Assembly: GCA_910574835.1 (NCBI GenBank)
Contig: CAJTDE010000029.1
Location: forward strand, 1 to 58,762
From: Clostridia bacterium
Lineage (GTDB): Bacteria > Bacillota > Clostridia > Lachnospirales > Lachnospiraceae
Length of the DNA stretch: 58,762 bases
Direction of reading: 5' to 3'
Under the pieces are notes generated by a model, which did no database searches, was not told the DNA's origin, and saw only the letters and a list, made by a program, of their open reading frames with translations. Shown here piece after piece: positions 1 to 8,424 of the stretch. Within the stretch, counting starts at the first letter, position 1. Each line of letters opens with the position of its first letter. A program made the position numbers and the translations under genes.

Positions 1-187
1 TGATAAAGGTGAAAACCAAAGTATCCGGATGCTTCCGAACTGAGGAAGGTGCTAGAGATTATCTAAAAATCATGTCCTACGTTGGTACAGCACATAAGCA
101 GGGATACAATGCTTACAAAGCAATCAGAAATGCAATCTCAGGTCATCCTGATTTCATCTTTGAATAAGGGTGGTTCTGAATAGTTAC
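1..187 (+). mobile_element. Right end of an IS66-type insertion sequence
   Basis: The transposase end is followed by 20 bases that finish in GTTAC at 183-187. Read from the outside the terminus is GTAACTATTCAG; IS66 elements typically begin with GTAA. The reading frame of the interrupted acyltransferase is recognisable up to base 188 and then runs into antisense IS sequence. The junction at 187/188 is therefore supported from both sides. The other end and the target duplication are outside the window. Confidence 0.65.
3..167 (+). pseudogene. IS66-family transposase, C-terminal end only
   Basis: The reading frame is open from the window edge and ends with TAA at 165-167. It encodes about 54 residues, including the segments VSGCFRTEEGARDY and SYVGTAHKQGYNAYKA, which match the conserved C-terminal end of IS66 transposases (TnpC). 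The rest of the gene lies outside the window, so it cannot be said whether the transposase is intact. It runs against the polysaccharide genes and ends inside the acyltransferase that it interrupts. Confidence 0.8.
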
Positions 188-455
188 TAATCAACAATGT
201 CAGGCAATGTAAGGGAAATAAATTCTTTAGTTTATATGTGGCGAAATATACGTTTGATGGCAGAGATATCTCATTGATACGGCTCTGTCCATAATAATTA
301 TATGCCATTAAAAACCCGGCCAATATCAAAAATAACGACACACCTAATGCTCCAAGTCTATCTCCCTCCCCCCCACACCCGCTATGAGCAATAAACACAC
401 AGGCAAAGGCTATCATCCTAACTATTTCAAGGCTTTTTATTTTTTCATTCTTCAT
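188..455 (-). pseudogene. Acyltransferase family 3 (O-acetyltransferase) fragment, truncated by IS66
   Basis: About 89 residues of an integral membrane acyltransferase-3 protein remain. Visible are KSLEIVRMIAFACVFIAHSG (first membrane helix), LGALGVSLFLILAGFLMAY (second helix and the conserved GVSLFLILAGFL region) and KLKNLFPLHCLTLLI. Family members are usually 330-370 residues, so about three quarters are missing. The start at 455 (ATG) has AAAGGA 12 bases upstream; 465-467 is an alternative. In frame the ORF runs on into the IS to a stop at 138. Such enzymes O-acetylate surface glycans. A run of 7 G (plus-strand C at 368-374) lies in the coding region next to the HSG segment. Confidence 0.75.
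368..374. repeat. Homopolymer tract, 7 C (poly-G in the acyltransferase gene)
   Basis: Seven consecutive C on the plus strand within the 5' part of the acyltransferase-3 fragment. A change by one base would shift the frame early in the protein. This is the second O-acyltransferase gene in a row with a G run of 7 or more. Confidence 0.9.
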
Positions 456-525
456 TTTTATATCCATTCCTTTCGCTTCGCTCAGGTACAAATAAGTGTG
501 ATTCCAATCTTTCTTCTCCATAAAG

Positions 526-1958
526 TCAAAATTGAAAATAAACAAATTGACTGCTTCCAAATTTTCCGAAAATTATAATCCAAAAAACTAGGATGTAATA
601 AATTATCCAACGGCACATTGTCGGTAGTTTCGTAAGCTTAAGGAGCACATCTTCTTTCAGCGAAGCATAATCAAACACCAACAACGCTAACAAGGAACAA
701 GATATCTGAATAACCTGATCCCCATTTAACTGCAAATCCAAATATCCTCTTAAAATATAATTCTTTATAATCCCCATTCCGTCAAACATATGCGAAAAAA
801 CATAAACGGCATCCTGAATATTCTCAGCTCTAAAAAAGATCCAACAATTACAACTGATAGCAAAAACCAATATAACAGATAGAAACCATTTTAAAGAACG
901 CCTTGTATCTCTGTTCGATCTAATATTTAATAAATTCTCTCCTACCTGTAATCCTCCATTTACCCCCCCCACATCAAAAATGTCCAATTGGCCCCATGCC
1001 ATGCTCCACTGGCAAAAAAAGTAATCATAAGATTCGTATATTGTCTTATTCGCCCTTTCCTATTTCCGCCCAATGGAATATAGATGTAATCCCGAAACCA
1101 GGTTGACAATGAAATATGCCATCTGCTCCAAAATTCTTTCACGGTTCCCGAAAAATATGGGCTGCGAAAATTTGTCATAAGTTCAATTCCAAACAATCGA
1201 GCAGTCCCAATTGCAATGTCGGAATATCCGGAAAAATCACAATATATTTGAATAGAAAAAAACACAGTCGCTAAAATGAGTGAAAATCCCTGATAAGAAG
1301 ATACATTACCGTAAATCAGATCAACAAAAACAGCCAAATTATCAGCTATTACAAGTTTTTTAAAGAATCCCCACGCCATCAGCTTCATTCCATATGCTGC
1401 CTGTTCATAATCAAAAAAATGCTTTTCGTTTATCTGATGCAACAGGTTTTCTGTTCGCTCAATTGGTCCTGCAACAAGCTGCGGAAAAAATGTAATAAAC
1501 GCCGCATACTTACCAAAATGATGTTCTGCTTTCACCTTTCCTTTATAAACATCTATAACATAGCTTAGCGTTTGAAAGGTATAAAAAGAAATCCCAACCG
1601 GAAGAATCAGCTTCAATGTCACAGAGTGTATTGGTATGGATAGCAATCTGCAAATTTGCGAAAAACTCTCAGAGACAAAATTAAAATATTTAAAAATAAA
1701 TAATATGCCTAAACTAACACTCAAAGTTAATAATAGCAAAACTTTTCTTTTCAATGAAAAGCGTTCCATCAAAATAGCGCTTATATACGATACAATTGTT
1801 GTAAACAAAATTAAAATAATATATTTTGCATTCCAGCTCATATAAAAATAACAGCTGGACAGCAATAAAACCGCCCAGCGCAATCTATGTGGCAATGCCC
1901 AATATAGACCAAAAACAATAGGGAGGAAAATGGCAAAGGCTAATGAATTAAAAAGCAT
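526..1958 (-). pseudogene. MBOAT O-acyltransferase (AlgI/DltB family), split by a frameshift at poly-G
   Basis: Two overlapping frames together encode one membrane-bound O-acyltransferase of about 475 residues. The N-terminal part (960-1958, 332 residues) begins MLFNSLAFAIFLPIVFGLYW and carries the family signature SGAWHGANWTFLMWGG with the conserved histidine. It then stops because a run of 8 G reads TGG GGG GGG TAA. The C-terminal part (526-1002 frame) continues as VNGGLQVGENLLN, as expected for the family, with four or five more hydrophobic segments. Nine or six G would restore one continuous protein. The enzyme would transfer an acyl, probably acetyl, group to the polysaccharide at the membrane. 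It starts 6 bases after the pseG stop. A slipped tract (phase variation) is more likely than simple decay, because nothing else in the gene is damaged; a sequencing error cannot be excluded. Confidence 0.85.
963..970. repeat. Homopolymer tract, 8 C (poly-G in the MBOAT gene)
   Basis: Eight C on the plus strand, located exactly where the MBOAT frame breaks. The tract length decides whether the last 145 residues are made: 8 is OFF, 9 or 6 would be ON. Confidence 0.9.
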
Positions 1959-1964
1959 CCGTTA

Positions 1965-3044
1965 TTACTCCTCAACATAAAATAATATGTTCCTTTCTTT
2001 CCATAAATCATTTATATAATATTTTTTCATACATCTTGCAATACGCCATGCCCCTCTCCCGTCCACTTTCCTTTGCGCGGCTTCTGATACTTTCTTCCGA
2101 TATAAGTAATCTCGATATTTTCCATCCAACAATCCTTCAATCCTCTTCAAAACCGGATCGCATCTCAGATCCCCCGCACACTCCATGATTCCGTCCCTAT
2201 GAAACGACTCCGCATTCTTCTGCTGATTGTCCGCCATCACGTAGGTAATGGCCGGTACCCCCGCCGCACACAGCTCATAGGAGATCACTCCCGCCGACGT
2301 TACGGCCGCATCTGCTAACTGCATATGCTTTTCTATATTTTCTACTGCTCTATGAATTCGAAACTTCTCGTTTCCCGCAAGTTTCCCTCTCAGTTCATCA
2401 TACCGCATATAGTATCTTCCGCATACAATGTAAATTTCTTCCAATTTCTCGTACAACCCGTTCTCCATTATGGATTCCGAAAATTTCCACAAAAAGTCAT
2501 GGGGATCCGTCCCGCCGGATAACACAAGCAGTCTTTTCAGCTCCGGCAATATTTCTTTTGGGGGAAGGTCTGAAAACACGCTGCGGAGAGGTGCGTACTT
2601 TGTTCCAAGAAGCAGCCTTGTCTCTGACGGATACCTCTCTTCCAGCAGCAGCTCCTTATGGTAGTTTGCATAACAGATAACGGCGTCTACGTCATAAACC
2701 TCTTTTCCCAGATCTTCCATGTATATGACCTTGGTAAAGGTATGGATTTTTTCAAAATATGCCTTCGTTGCATAATAAGAATCTACCAGCAGAACCTCGA
2801 TACGCTCCTTATTGATCACCGCCTGCAACTGCCCCGTTTCCCCTTCCATATGTCTCCAATCGGATCCCAGGGAGACAAATTCATACCCCTTCCCCTCAAT
2901 CAGAAGCCTTGGAAATTCGTCCGCCGAAATAAACAACGGATTCTCCCCCAGTTTTTTCAATTCCTCCGCTATGGCCATACATCTCATGACATGTCCCGTT
3001 GCGATTGTCTCGTTTGCATCTACCCGTATGCCTACTCTTCTCAT
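1965..3044 (-). CDS. pseG: UDP-2,4-diacetamido-2,4,6-trideoxy-beta-L-altropyranose hydrolase
   Basis: PseG removes UDP from the diacetamido-trideoxy-altrose nucleotide, giving the free 6-deoxy sugar used by PseI, in the cytoplasm. The protein (359 aa) has the GT-B-like fold motifs of the family: RVDANETIATGHVMRCMAIA at the N-terminus with the catalytic GH..RC region, LLVLSGGTDPHDF near residue 190, and AVTSAGVISYELCAAGVPAI near residue 250. Length is usual for the family. Its start overlaps the end of pseI (ATG at 3044, pseI stop at 3041), so the two are likely translationally coupled. Confidence 0.92.
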   Translation of the reverse strand: MRRVGIRVDANETIATGHVMRCMAIAEELKKLGENPLFISADEFPRLLIEGKGYEFVSLGSDWRHMEGETGQLQAVINKERIEVLLVDSYYATKAYFEKIHTFTKVIYMEDLGKEVYDVDAVICYANYHKELLLEERYPSETRLLLGTKYAPLRSVFSDLPPKEILPELKRLLVLSGGTDPHDFLWKFSESIMENGLYEKLEEIYIVCGRYYMRYDELRGKLAGNEKFRIHRAVENIEKHMQLADAAVTSAGVISYELCAAGVPAITYVMADNQQKNAESFHRDGIMECAGDLRCDPVLKRIEGLLDGKYRDYLYRKKVSEAAQRKVDGRGAWRIARCMKKYYINDLWKERNILFYVEE

Positions 3045-4090
3045 CTTATCATCTCCCAGGATAACGGTGTCCCCTTTTTCAAATCACGGGATGCCCTTTT
3101 CCCCAGGATATCCTCGTAATGTTTTGTCGCCAGTCCTGCGGCCGGACGCACGGAACGAATATTCTCCTTCGTAAATTCACTTCCCTCACGGATATCCTCC
3201 GCCACAAACAAGGACCTTCCGAACTGCCGCCCCTCTTTCTGCTTTTCCGTAAGCTCATAAGTGACTTGCCCTTTGGCTTTTTCTATATTTCTGATCTGTC
3301 TCACCATATCCGCAAGCTCCTCCGGCTCCATAGAGAATGCGGCGTCCACTCCGCCGTCCGCCCTCCTAAGTGTCAGGTGCTTCTCTATAACCTCTGCCCC
3401 AAGGGAAACGGAAGCCACCGCCACCTCTGTCCCCAATGTATGGTCGGAAAGGCCGCAGACGCATCCGAAGGTTTGCTTCATATGGGGTATCACGTTCAGA
3501 TTCATTTCTTCATAGGGAGACGGGTAGGCAGACGTGCATTTTAAAAGTATAATCTGCTCATTTCCTTCTTCATGACATGCTTCTACGGCCGCATAAATGT
3601 CTGCCAGCGTCGCTATGCCTGTGGACATAATGACCGGCTTTCCCGTCCCTGCCACTTTTCGAACCAGAGGGATGTCCTGAATTTCATAGGATGCAATCTT
3701 ATATGCCGGAACATTCAGCTCCTCCAAAAACTCTACTGCCGTGAAATCAAAAGGACTTGAGAAACAGGTGAGACCAAGCTCTCCCGCCCTTTCCATAAGC
3801 GGCCTGTGCCATTCCCAAGGAGTGTACGCTTCCCCGTACAAGTCGTAGAGCGTCCTTCCCTCCCACAAGGAGCCTTTCTGGGTCTGAAAATGCTGATTGC
3901 TGCAGTTTAGCGTTATGGTATCCGCCGTATAAGTCTGAAGCTTGATTGCGTCAACGCCCGCTTTTGCCGCCGCTTCCACAATTTCCAACCCACGCCGGAT
4001 GTCTCCGTTATGGTTTCCCGACATTTCCGCTATCACGTAGGCGAGAGCGCCTTTTCCAATTGTTCTTCCATTGATTTTCAAGTTCTCCAT
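3041..4090 (-). CDS. pseI: Pseudaminic acid synthase (NeuB family)
   Basis: Condenses the PseG product with phosphoenolpyruvate to give pseudaminic acid. The 349-residue protein shows the NeuB TIM-barrel motifs AEMSGNHNGD, AIKLQTY, CGLSDHTLG and VIEKHLTL, followed by a C-terminal SAF (antifreeze-like) domain from about residue 285 (EGRQFGRSLFVAEDI to the end). The NHNG and metal-binding histidine regions are intact. It lies between the NeuD-like gene and pseG in the same operon. Sequence context (PseB, C, H, G present) favours pseudaminic rather than sialic or legionaminic acid. Confidence 0.93.
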   Translation of the reverse strand: MENLKINGRTIGKGALAYVIAEMSGNHNGDIRRGLEIVEAAAKAGVDAIKLQTYTADTITLNCSNQHFQTQKGSLWEGRTLYDLYGEAYTPWEWHRPLMERAGELGLTCFSSPFDFTAVEFLEELNVPAYKIASYEIQDIPLVRKVAGTGKPVIMSTGIATLADIYAAVEACHEEGNEQIILLKCTSAYPSPYEEMNLNVIPHMKQTFGCVCGLSDHTLGTEVAVASVSLGAEVIEKHLTLRRADGGVDAAFSMEPEELADMVRQIRNIEKAKGQVTYELTEKQKEGRQFGRSLFVAEDIREGSEFTKENIRSVRPAAGLATKHYEDILGKRASRDLKKGTPLSWEMIR

Positions 4091-4145
4091 TTCACTCTCC
4101 TAATGGTCAATCCAACTTCCTCATGTTATCTGTCCATTTCCTGTT

Positions 4146-4805
4146 TTAATGTCCAAAATCCAGGCTGCTTTTTCCTTCTAAGCGCCCGCTCCTTGCCGGA
4201 ACGATCACTTCGTACTCGTCCGTATTTTCGGATACATACGCTCCTGCGCCTACCAGGGTATAGTCGGCAATCGTGACACTATTTTTTATTGCGGCATTCG
4301 TTCCAATAAAGCAATGGTTTCCTATCCTGACATGGCCGCTGGGGGTCACTCCCGGTGCGATGCAGTTGAAGTTTCCCACCCTGTTATGGTGCTGCACCTG
4401 GGCGCCCGCCCACAATACGTTTCCATCTCCGATTCCGGAAAACGGGGCAAGGAGACAGTTCTGCATAATAATGTTTCCCTGTCCAATCTCCGCATTGGTC
4501 AATTCAGCCGTACTGCTGATAACATTTTCAAACCAGAACCCCTTCCGCCGCAGCTCCCCCTGCAGCCGTTCCCTTGTCCGATACATGTCATGGGCCTCGT
4601 ATCCCAGGGCTACTGCATGGTCGCCAGGATTGTAAAGCTTCTCCACTTCTTCATAAGGAACGACCGGCTTGCCATGATAGCTGTCCGCATCCAGAAATTC
4701 ACGATTTACCATGTAAGCCGCTACATTCCTGCGCATTTCTTCTTCGATCATATAAGTTAAAATATCGGCAAAGTCTCCCTTGCCGAAAATAATAAACTCC
4801 CGCAT
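4146..4805 (-). CDS. NeuD-like sugar O-/N-acetyltransferase (hexapeptide repeat)
   Basis: A 219-residue protein with an N-terminal nucleotide-binding-like segment (EFIIFGKGDFADILTYMIEEE) followed by left-handed beta-helix repeats (about residues 100-205: IGQGNIIMQNCLLAPFSGIG, VRIGNHCFIGTNAAIKNSVT). This is the layout of NeuD/PglD-type acetyltransferases. In this cluster it could acetylate pseudaminic acid, or a precursor made by the class III aminotransferase, since PseH already provides the N-4 acetyl step. Substrate is inferred from context only. Confidence 0.8.
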   Translation of the reverse strand: MREFIIFGKGDFADILTYMIEEEMRRNVAAYMVNREFLDADSYHGKPVVPYEEVEKLYNPGDHAVALGYEAHDMYRTRERLQGELRRKGFWFENVISSTAELTNAEIGQGNIIMQNCLLAPFSGIGDGNVLWAGAQVQHHNRVGNFNCIAPGVTPSGHVRIGNHCFIGTNAAIKNSVTIADYTLVGAGAYVSENTDEYEVIVPARSGRLEGKSSLDFGH

Positions 4806-4841
4806 ATGCTTTCTCCACTTAAACCCGTTTTCTGCGCTTGC

Positions 4842-5600
4842 TTACATGTGAAGGCTCTCCCTCCGGTACTCTTCACATGTGTAATTCTTCCGGCTTCCTT
4901 TGCGAATGTATGCCAAGGACTCATCGATCCCAACGTTAAACAGCAAGTCATAGATGCCAATATACGCTATAAAGTGTTCTCCCTGTTGTCTGTATTCCGG
5001 ATGTTCATAATTTAAATAAAACAGCTCTATCCCATGCCTGGCAAACGCCCCTCCCGCCGTGTCTTTTTCGATATATGCAGCGGAGCCCTGCGCCGACAGA
5101 TAAGCGTCTGCTTTTAATTCCTGGCAGATCTCAACTAGCAGATCATCCTTGTGTCCGTTAACATGCAGCCCGCTGGCGGAATACAGCCGTGTGCCGATTC
5201 CAATCCTTTTGCATATTTCCGTAATCAGTGCAATGTTCATCTCCCCAACGGAGCCGTACTCTTTCAGATACAAGAGGGCCAGGAACTCCATTACTTCATG
5301 ATAAAAGGGGCTTTTCCGGTAAGCCTGCTTAATGGTCTCCAGATGGCTCTTTTTCCACGATTCATCCATATAAGGTGTGTTATATATCATGCGTTCATCC
5401 CGGTTTACGGATTTGTCAACGGGAATGGTCAGCATTTTTTCCTTGTCGTTCAGCTTGATTTTATTGCGTACCTGCCAGCTTCTGCCCGCCAGCTGGACGT
5501 TGTCCAGAAACACGAAGGCGTCCGTCTGGTCTATCATGGAGAAATATCCCATCCAGGGCATATATGTGGGCTGCATAATTCCTATCATTTTTTTCATCAT
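4842..5600 (-). CDS. WbqC-like family protein
   Basis: The 252-residue protein opens with IGIMQPTYMPWMGYFSMID and DAFVFLDNVQLAGRSWQVRN, the signature of the WbqC family found in O-antigen and flagellin glycosylation loci. The biochemical role of the family is not established, though it is repeatedly found with amino-sugar transaminases and is proposed to act on acyl-amino sugars. Several ATGs lie at the start (5600, 5597, 5588). AGAGG is placed best for the second. It follows pseH by 34 bases. Confidence 0.8.
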   Translation of the reverse strand: MMKKMIGIMQPTYMPWMGYFSMIDQTDAFVFLDNVQLAGRSWQVRNKIKLNDKEKMLTIPVDKSVNRDERMIYNTPYMDESWKKSHLETIKQAYRKSPFYHEVMEFLALLYLKEYGSVGEMNIALITEICKRIGIGTRLYSASGLHVNGHKDDLLVEICQELKADAYLSAQGSAAYIEKDTAGGAFARHGIELFYLNYEHPEYRQQGEHFIAYIGIYDLLFNVGIDESLAYIRKGSRKNYTCEEYRRESLHM

Positions 5601-5634
5601 GCAGCCTCTTTTCCGGCATAAATCTTATAAAGAC

Positions 5635-6153
5635 TTATACCCCCCCCGGATTATTTTCCAAGTCTTTTCGATATATCATAAACTTCCCCTCTCTGCCTGT
5701 CACGGCATACCCTAGTTTTTCTGCCAGAACCTGAGACGCTTTATTTTCTTCATGAATATGAAATATGATTTTCTCACATTTCCATTCATTTTTTGCAAAA
5801 GCCATCAATCTTTTGATTACCTCTTGCGCATATCCCTTTCCCTGTGCACATTTATCCAAAAGATATCCAATTTCAGCATTCTGCGAATTGCTCAAATCGC
5901 GTTTGATATTGAATACTCCCTTTTCCCTTCCTGATTCCTTTTCAACTGCTATAAAATCAATTCGGTTGCTGTTGCCTTTATAACAATTATAATACCAATT
6001 AAGATGTTCTTCTCTTGTTATGGGTCTTGGTGAAAGAAAGTACTGATAAACCTGGGGATCTGACCGCCACTTTACAATCCGTGAAGTGTCTGTTTCTCTT
6101 ATTTCCCGTAGAAGTAATCGTTCTGTTTCAAGAGAATTAATTTTCCCACTCAT
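5635..6153 (-). CDS. pseH: UDP-4-amino-4,6-dideoxy-N-acetyl-beta-L-altrosamine N-acetyltransferase (GNAT)
   Basis: PseH adds the acetyl group to N-4 of the PseC product. The 172-residue protein is a GNAT acetyltransferase: LETERLLLREIRETDTSRIVKW at the N-terminus, an acetyl-CoA-binding segment around CAQGKGYAQEVIKRLMAFA and a C-terminal HEENKASQVLAEKLGY motif. The last codons contain 8 G (plus-strand C at 5640-5647), so slippage would alter only the C-terminal tail. The coding sequence is richer in A+T than the adjoining pse genes. It begins 3 bases after the class III aminotransferase stop. Confidence 0.85.
   Translation of the reverse strand: MSGKINSLETERLLLREIRETDTSRIVKWRSDPQVYQYFLSPRPITREEHLNWYYNCYKGNSNRIDFIAVEKESGREKGVFNIKRDLSNSQNAEIGYLLDKCAQGKGYAQEVIKRLMAFAKNEWKCEKIIFHIHEENKASQVLAEKLGYAVTGREGKFMIYRKDLENNPGGV
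5640..5647. repeat. Homopolymer tract, 8 C (poly-G at the pseH 3' end)
   Basis: Eight consecutive C on the plus strand encode the final Pro-Gly-Gly of PseH. One extra G extends the frame to a TGA that overlaps the wbqC-like start codons. One fewer gives a slightly different short tail. The effect on activity is unknown. Confidence 0.85.
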
Positions 6154-6156
6154 TTT

Positions 6157-7488
6157 TCAATTTAACCGCCCAAACCCACTGTGGCAGACCGGACCCTCAA
6201 GATACGATTCCACAGTTTCATTCCTGCCGTTAATCTCCGTTATCATCCGGAATACTTCATCCACTTGCTCCAGATATTCTTTTATGATTTCTTCCGAATG
6301 GGCGTATGTGGTATAGAAGGCGTTGGATGCTATATAACCCCTCTTCAGCATTTCCTGTACAAAGAATGTCTTATAAACCAGACCGCTTTCTTTTCCTATA
6401 ATTGAAAAATGTCCTAACGGCCGGATTCCTCCTACTTCAATTTCAAGCTCGTTTTTTTCCGCTTTTTCTTTCCATCCGTCTTGAACCATCGTTCCATATT
6501 CGGCCTGCTTTTCCCATACCCTGTATTTCTGGTACAGTTCGATGTTCTTCAATGCCGCCGCAAATGCGATTCTCTCCGTATAGAAGGTGCTGCTGATAAA
6601 GGTTCCCTGGGATGCCTCCATCACTTCCTTCCGGCCAATAATGGCTGACAGAGGATAGCCGTTGGTCATTCCCTTGGCGAATACGGCTATATCCGGCTCC
6701 ACTCCCAGCACCTTATGGCTTCCTCCCGCACACAGACGGAAACCTGCCGTGATCTCGTCAAATACAAGGACTACGCCGGCTCTTTCTGTTTCCTTTCGTA
6801 TCTCTTCCAGAAATCCGTTTTCCGGATAGTCATTCCGAATCGGCTCCATCACAACCGCCGCAATCTTTCCCTCATGCTTTTTCATAAGGGTCCGGAACTC
6901 TTCAATGCAATTGTAATGGAAAGGAAGGTTTGTCCCTGCCAGGCCGGCGGGCACTCCCAAAGGCTCCAGGCCGGCTATGTGCTGGTCATTTAAGGCATTT
7001 TTATTTGCCAGGTTTGCGGACAGGTACCAGTCATGCCAGCCGTGATAGCCGCAGAACAGAATGATGTCCTTCTTTGTATACGCTCTGGCTATCCGGGAAG
7101 CCAACGCCATCGCCTCGCCGCCTGCTTTTGCATATCTCACCCCTCCCGCCCAGGGATGGAGCTTAATCAGCTCCTGTGCCAGATATACTTCTTCCGGCGC
7201 ATTTAAGGTGCTCATGCCCCCCTTATCAATGGCTTCTTTTGCTGCCGTATCTACTTCCTCATTAGCATAGCCGAGTACATTGGCTCCGATTCCCATGTAG
7301 CTGACGTCAATGTATTCTTTTCCGTCCAGATCCCAGATCCGGCAGCCCTTTGCCTTTGAATAGTAGGCCGGCCACAGCTCCGGGAGAAACATCTCCGGAC
7401 GCTTGCTTAACAGCTGTGTGCCCCCCGGTATTACCTTTTTTGCTTCCTGGTAAAGCCCCTGTCCCTTTCCTATTTCTATCCTGCTCAT
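6157..7488 (-). CDS. Class III (glutamate-1-semialdehyde aminomutase-like) aminotransferase
   Basis: A PLP-dependent class III enzyme of 443 residues. Visible are the N-terminal VIPGGTQLLSKRPEMFLP, the cofactor-region motifs FCGYHGWHDWYL and VLVFDEITAGFRL, and the Schiff-base lysine region VFAKGMTNGYPLSAIIGRKE. It resembles HemL but sits in a surface-sugar operon without other haem genes. Such HemL-like proteins recur in nonulosonic acid and flagellin glycan loci next to SpsF-type cytidylyltransferases and aldo/keto reductases. It probably aminates a sugar or an acyl substituent. The substrate is unknown. Confidence 0.82.
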   Translation of the reverse strand: MSRIEIGKGQGLYQEAKKVIPGGTQLLSKRPEMFLPELWPAYYSKAKGCRIWDLDGKEYIDVSYMGIGANVLGYANEEVDTAAKEAIDKGGMSTLNAPEEVYLAQELIKLHPWAGGVRYAKAGGEAMALASRIARAYTKKDIILFCGYHGWHDWYLSANLANKNALNDQHIAGLEPLGVPAGLAGTNLPFHYNCIEEFRTLMKKHEGKIAAVVMEPIRNDYPENGFLEEIRKETERAGVVLVFDEITAGFRLCAGGSHKVLGVEPDIAVFAKGMTNGYPLSAIIGRKEVMEASQGTFISSTFYTERIAFAAALKNIELYQKYRVWEKQAEYGTMVQDGWKEKAEKNELEIEVGGIRPLGHFSIIGKESGLVYKTFFVQEMLKRGYIASNAFYTTYAHSEEIIKEYLEQVDEVFRMITEINGRNETVESYLEGPVCHSGFGRLN

Positions 7489-7550
7489 TTTTTCATTACT
7501 CCTCCATTTCAGCTTCCTAATATCCCTTTTGCCGTTTCTCTATTTCCCTT

Positions 7551-8321
7551 TTAATTTGGCGTAACAAGAACATCCTCATTTATTGATTTTTGAAGTCCCT
7601 CATTTCGTTGGTATTTTTTATTCAGCTCCATAACCTCGGGATGCCCCTCCAGATACCAAAGGATTTCCTTGTACCCAAAATCATCCTTTTTCTTCTCCTT
7701 CAAAAAATACTCATAAATCCGGCTTACCACCTCAAAGTCCTCCGTCTCGTCCACCGTCCAGCGATGGTGTCCGAAGTCCCCTATGGGCGAGACAAAGTCC
7801 TGCTGTTTAAACACCTCCGGGCGGTGAATGATATACTGGGTCACGTGCTCCCGCTCATAAGAATGCTCCGCCTCTTTCCAGGCTTTCTCCAATGCCGAAA
7901 AACTTATAATTTCAAGATCCAGGCCGTCTGCAAAGGTCTCACTCATCATTGCGCAGTAATCCGTGTCCGGCCCCATCTGCTCAATCGCCATGTCCAGAAG
8001 CTCCGCATCAAAGCAGGGGCAATCGGCCGTTAATCGGATTACATACTCCGGTCGCAGAAGCTTTGCCGTCTGGTAAAAGCGATCCAGCACGTCATCCTCC
8101 GAACCTACGCCAACCCGGATGCCGATAGAGGAACATAGCTTCAAGATTGGAAGATTGTCTCTTTTTATAGAGGTTACAACCATTACTTCATCTATTCTTC
8201 CGCTTTTCTGCACACGCTCGATCATGCGCTGCAGGGCCGGTTTTCCATATAGATCCTTCAACACCTTATTTGGCAGGCGCGTGGAACCACACCTTGCCTG
8301 TATCATAGCAAGATACTTCAT
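7551..8321 (-). CDS. pseF: CMP-pseudaminic acid cytidylyltransferase (SpsF/PseF-like)
   Basis: Activates the nonulosonic acid with CTP. The 256-residue protein starts MKYLAMIQARCGSTRLPNKV, the nucleotide-binding signature of acylneuraminate cytidylyltransferases, and has YVIRLTADCPCFDAELLDMAI and HHRWTVDETEDFEVV. I chose the ATG at 8321, which has GGAGGA 7 bases upstream, rather than an in-frame ATG 66 bases earlier. It resembles SpsF more than Campylobacter PseF, so the assignment rests on being the only such enzyme in a complete pathway. Confidence 0.83.
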   Translation of the reverse strand: MKYLAMIQARCGSTRLPNKVLKDLYGKPALQRMIERVQKSGRIDEVMVVTSIKRDNLPILKLCSSIGIRVGVGSEDDVLDRFYQTAKLLRPEYVIRLTADCPCFDAELLDMAIEQMGPDTDYCAMMSETFADGLDLEIISFSALEKAWKEAEHSYEREHVTQYIIHRPEVFKQQDFVSPIGDFGHHRWTVDETEDFEVVSRIYEYFLKEKKKDDFGYKEILWYLEGHPEVMELNKKYQRNEGLQKSINEDVLVTPN

Positions 8322-8424
8322 GCTCTTTCCTCCTCCAATGCACAAGCGGTATACTCCAGGAACAAGACTAAAAGCTCCTTTTCCCAAGCTCTTACCTGTT
8401 ATCTATCTGTCTAAGGAATACTCA

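Noticed and set aside
7200-7440. Runs of six C inside the class III aminotransferase gene
   Set aside because: Six bases are too short to call a slippage site, and the frame is intact.
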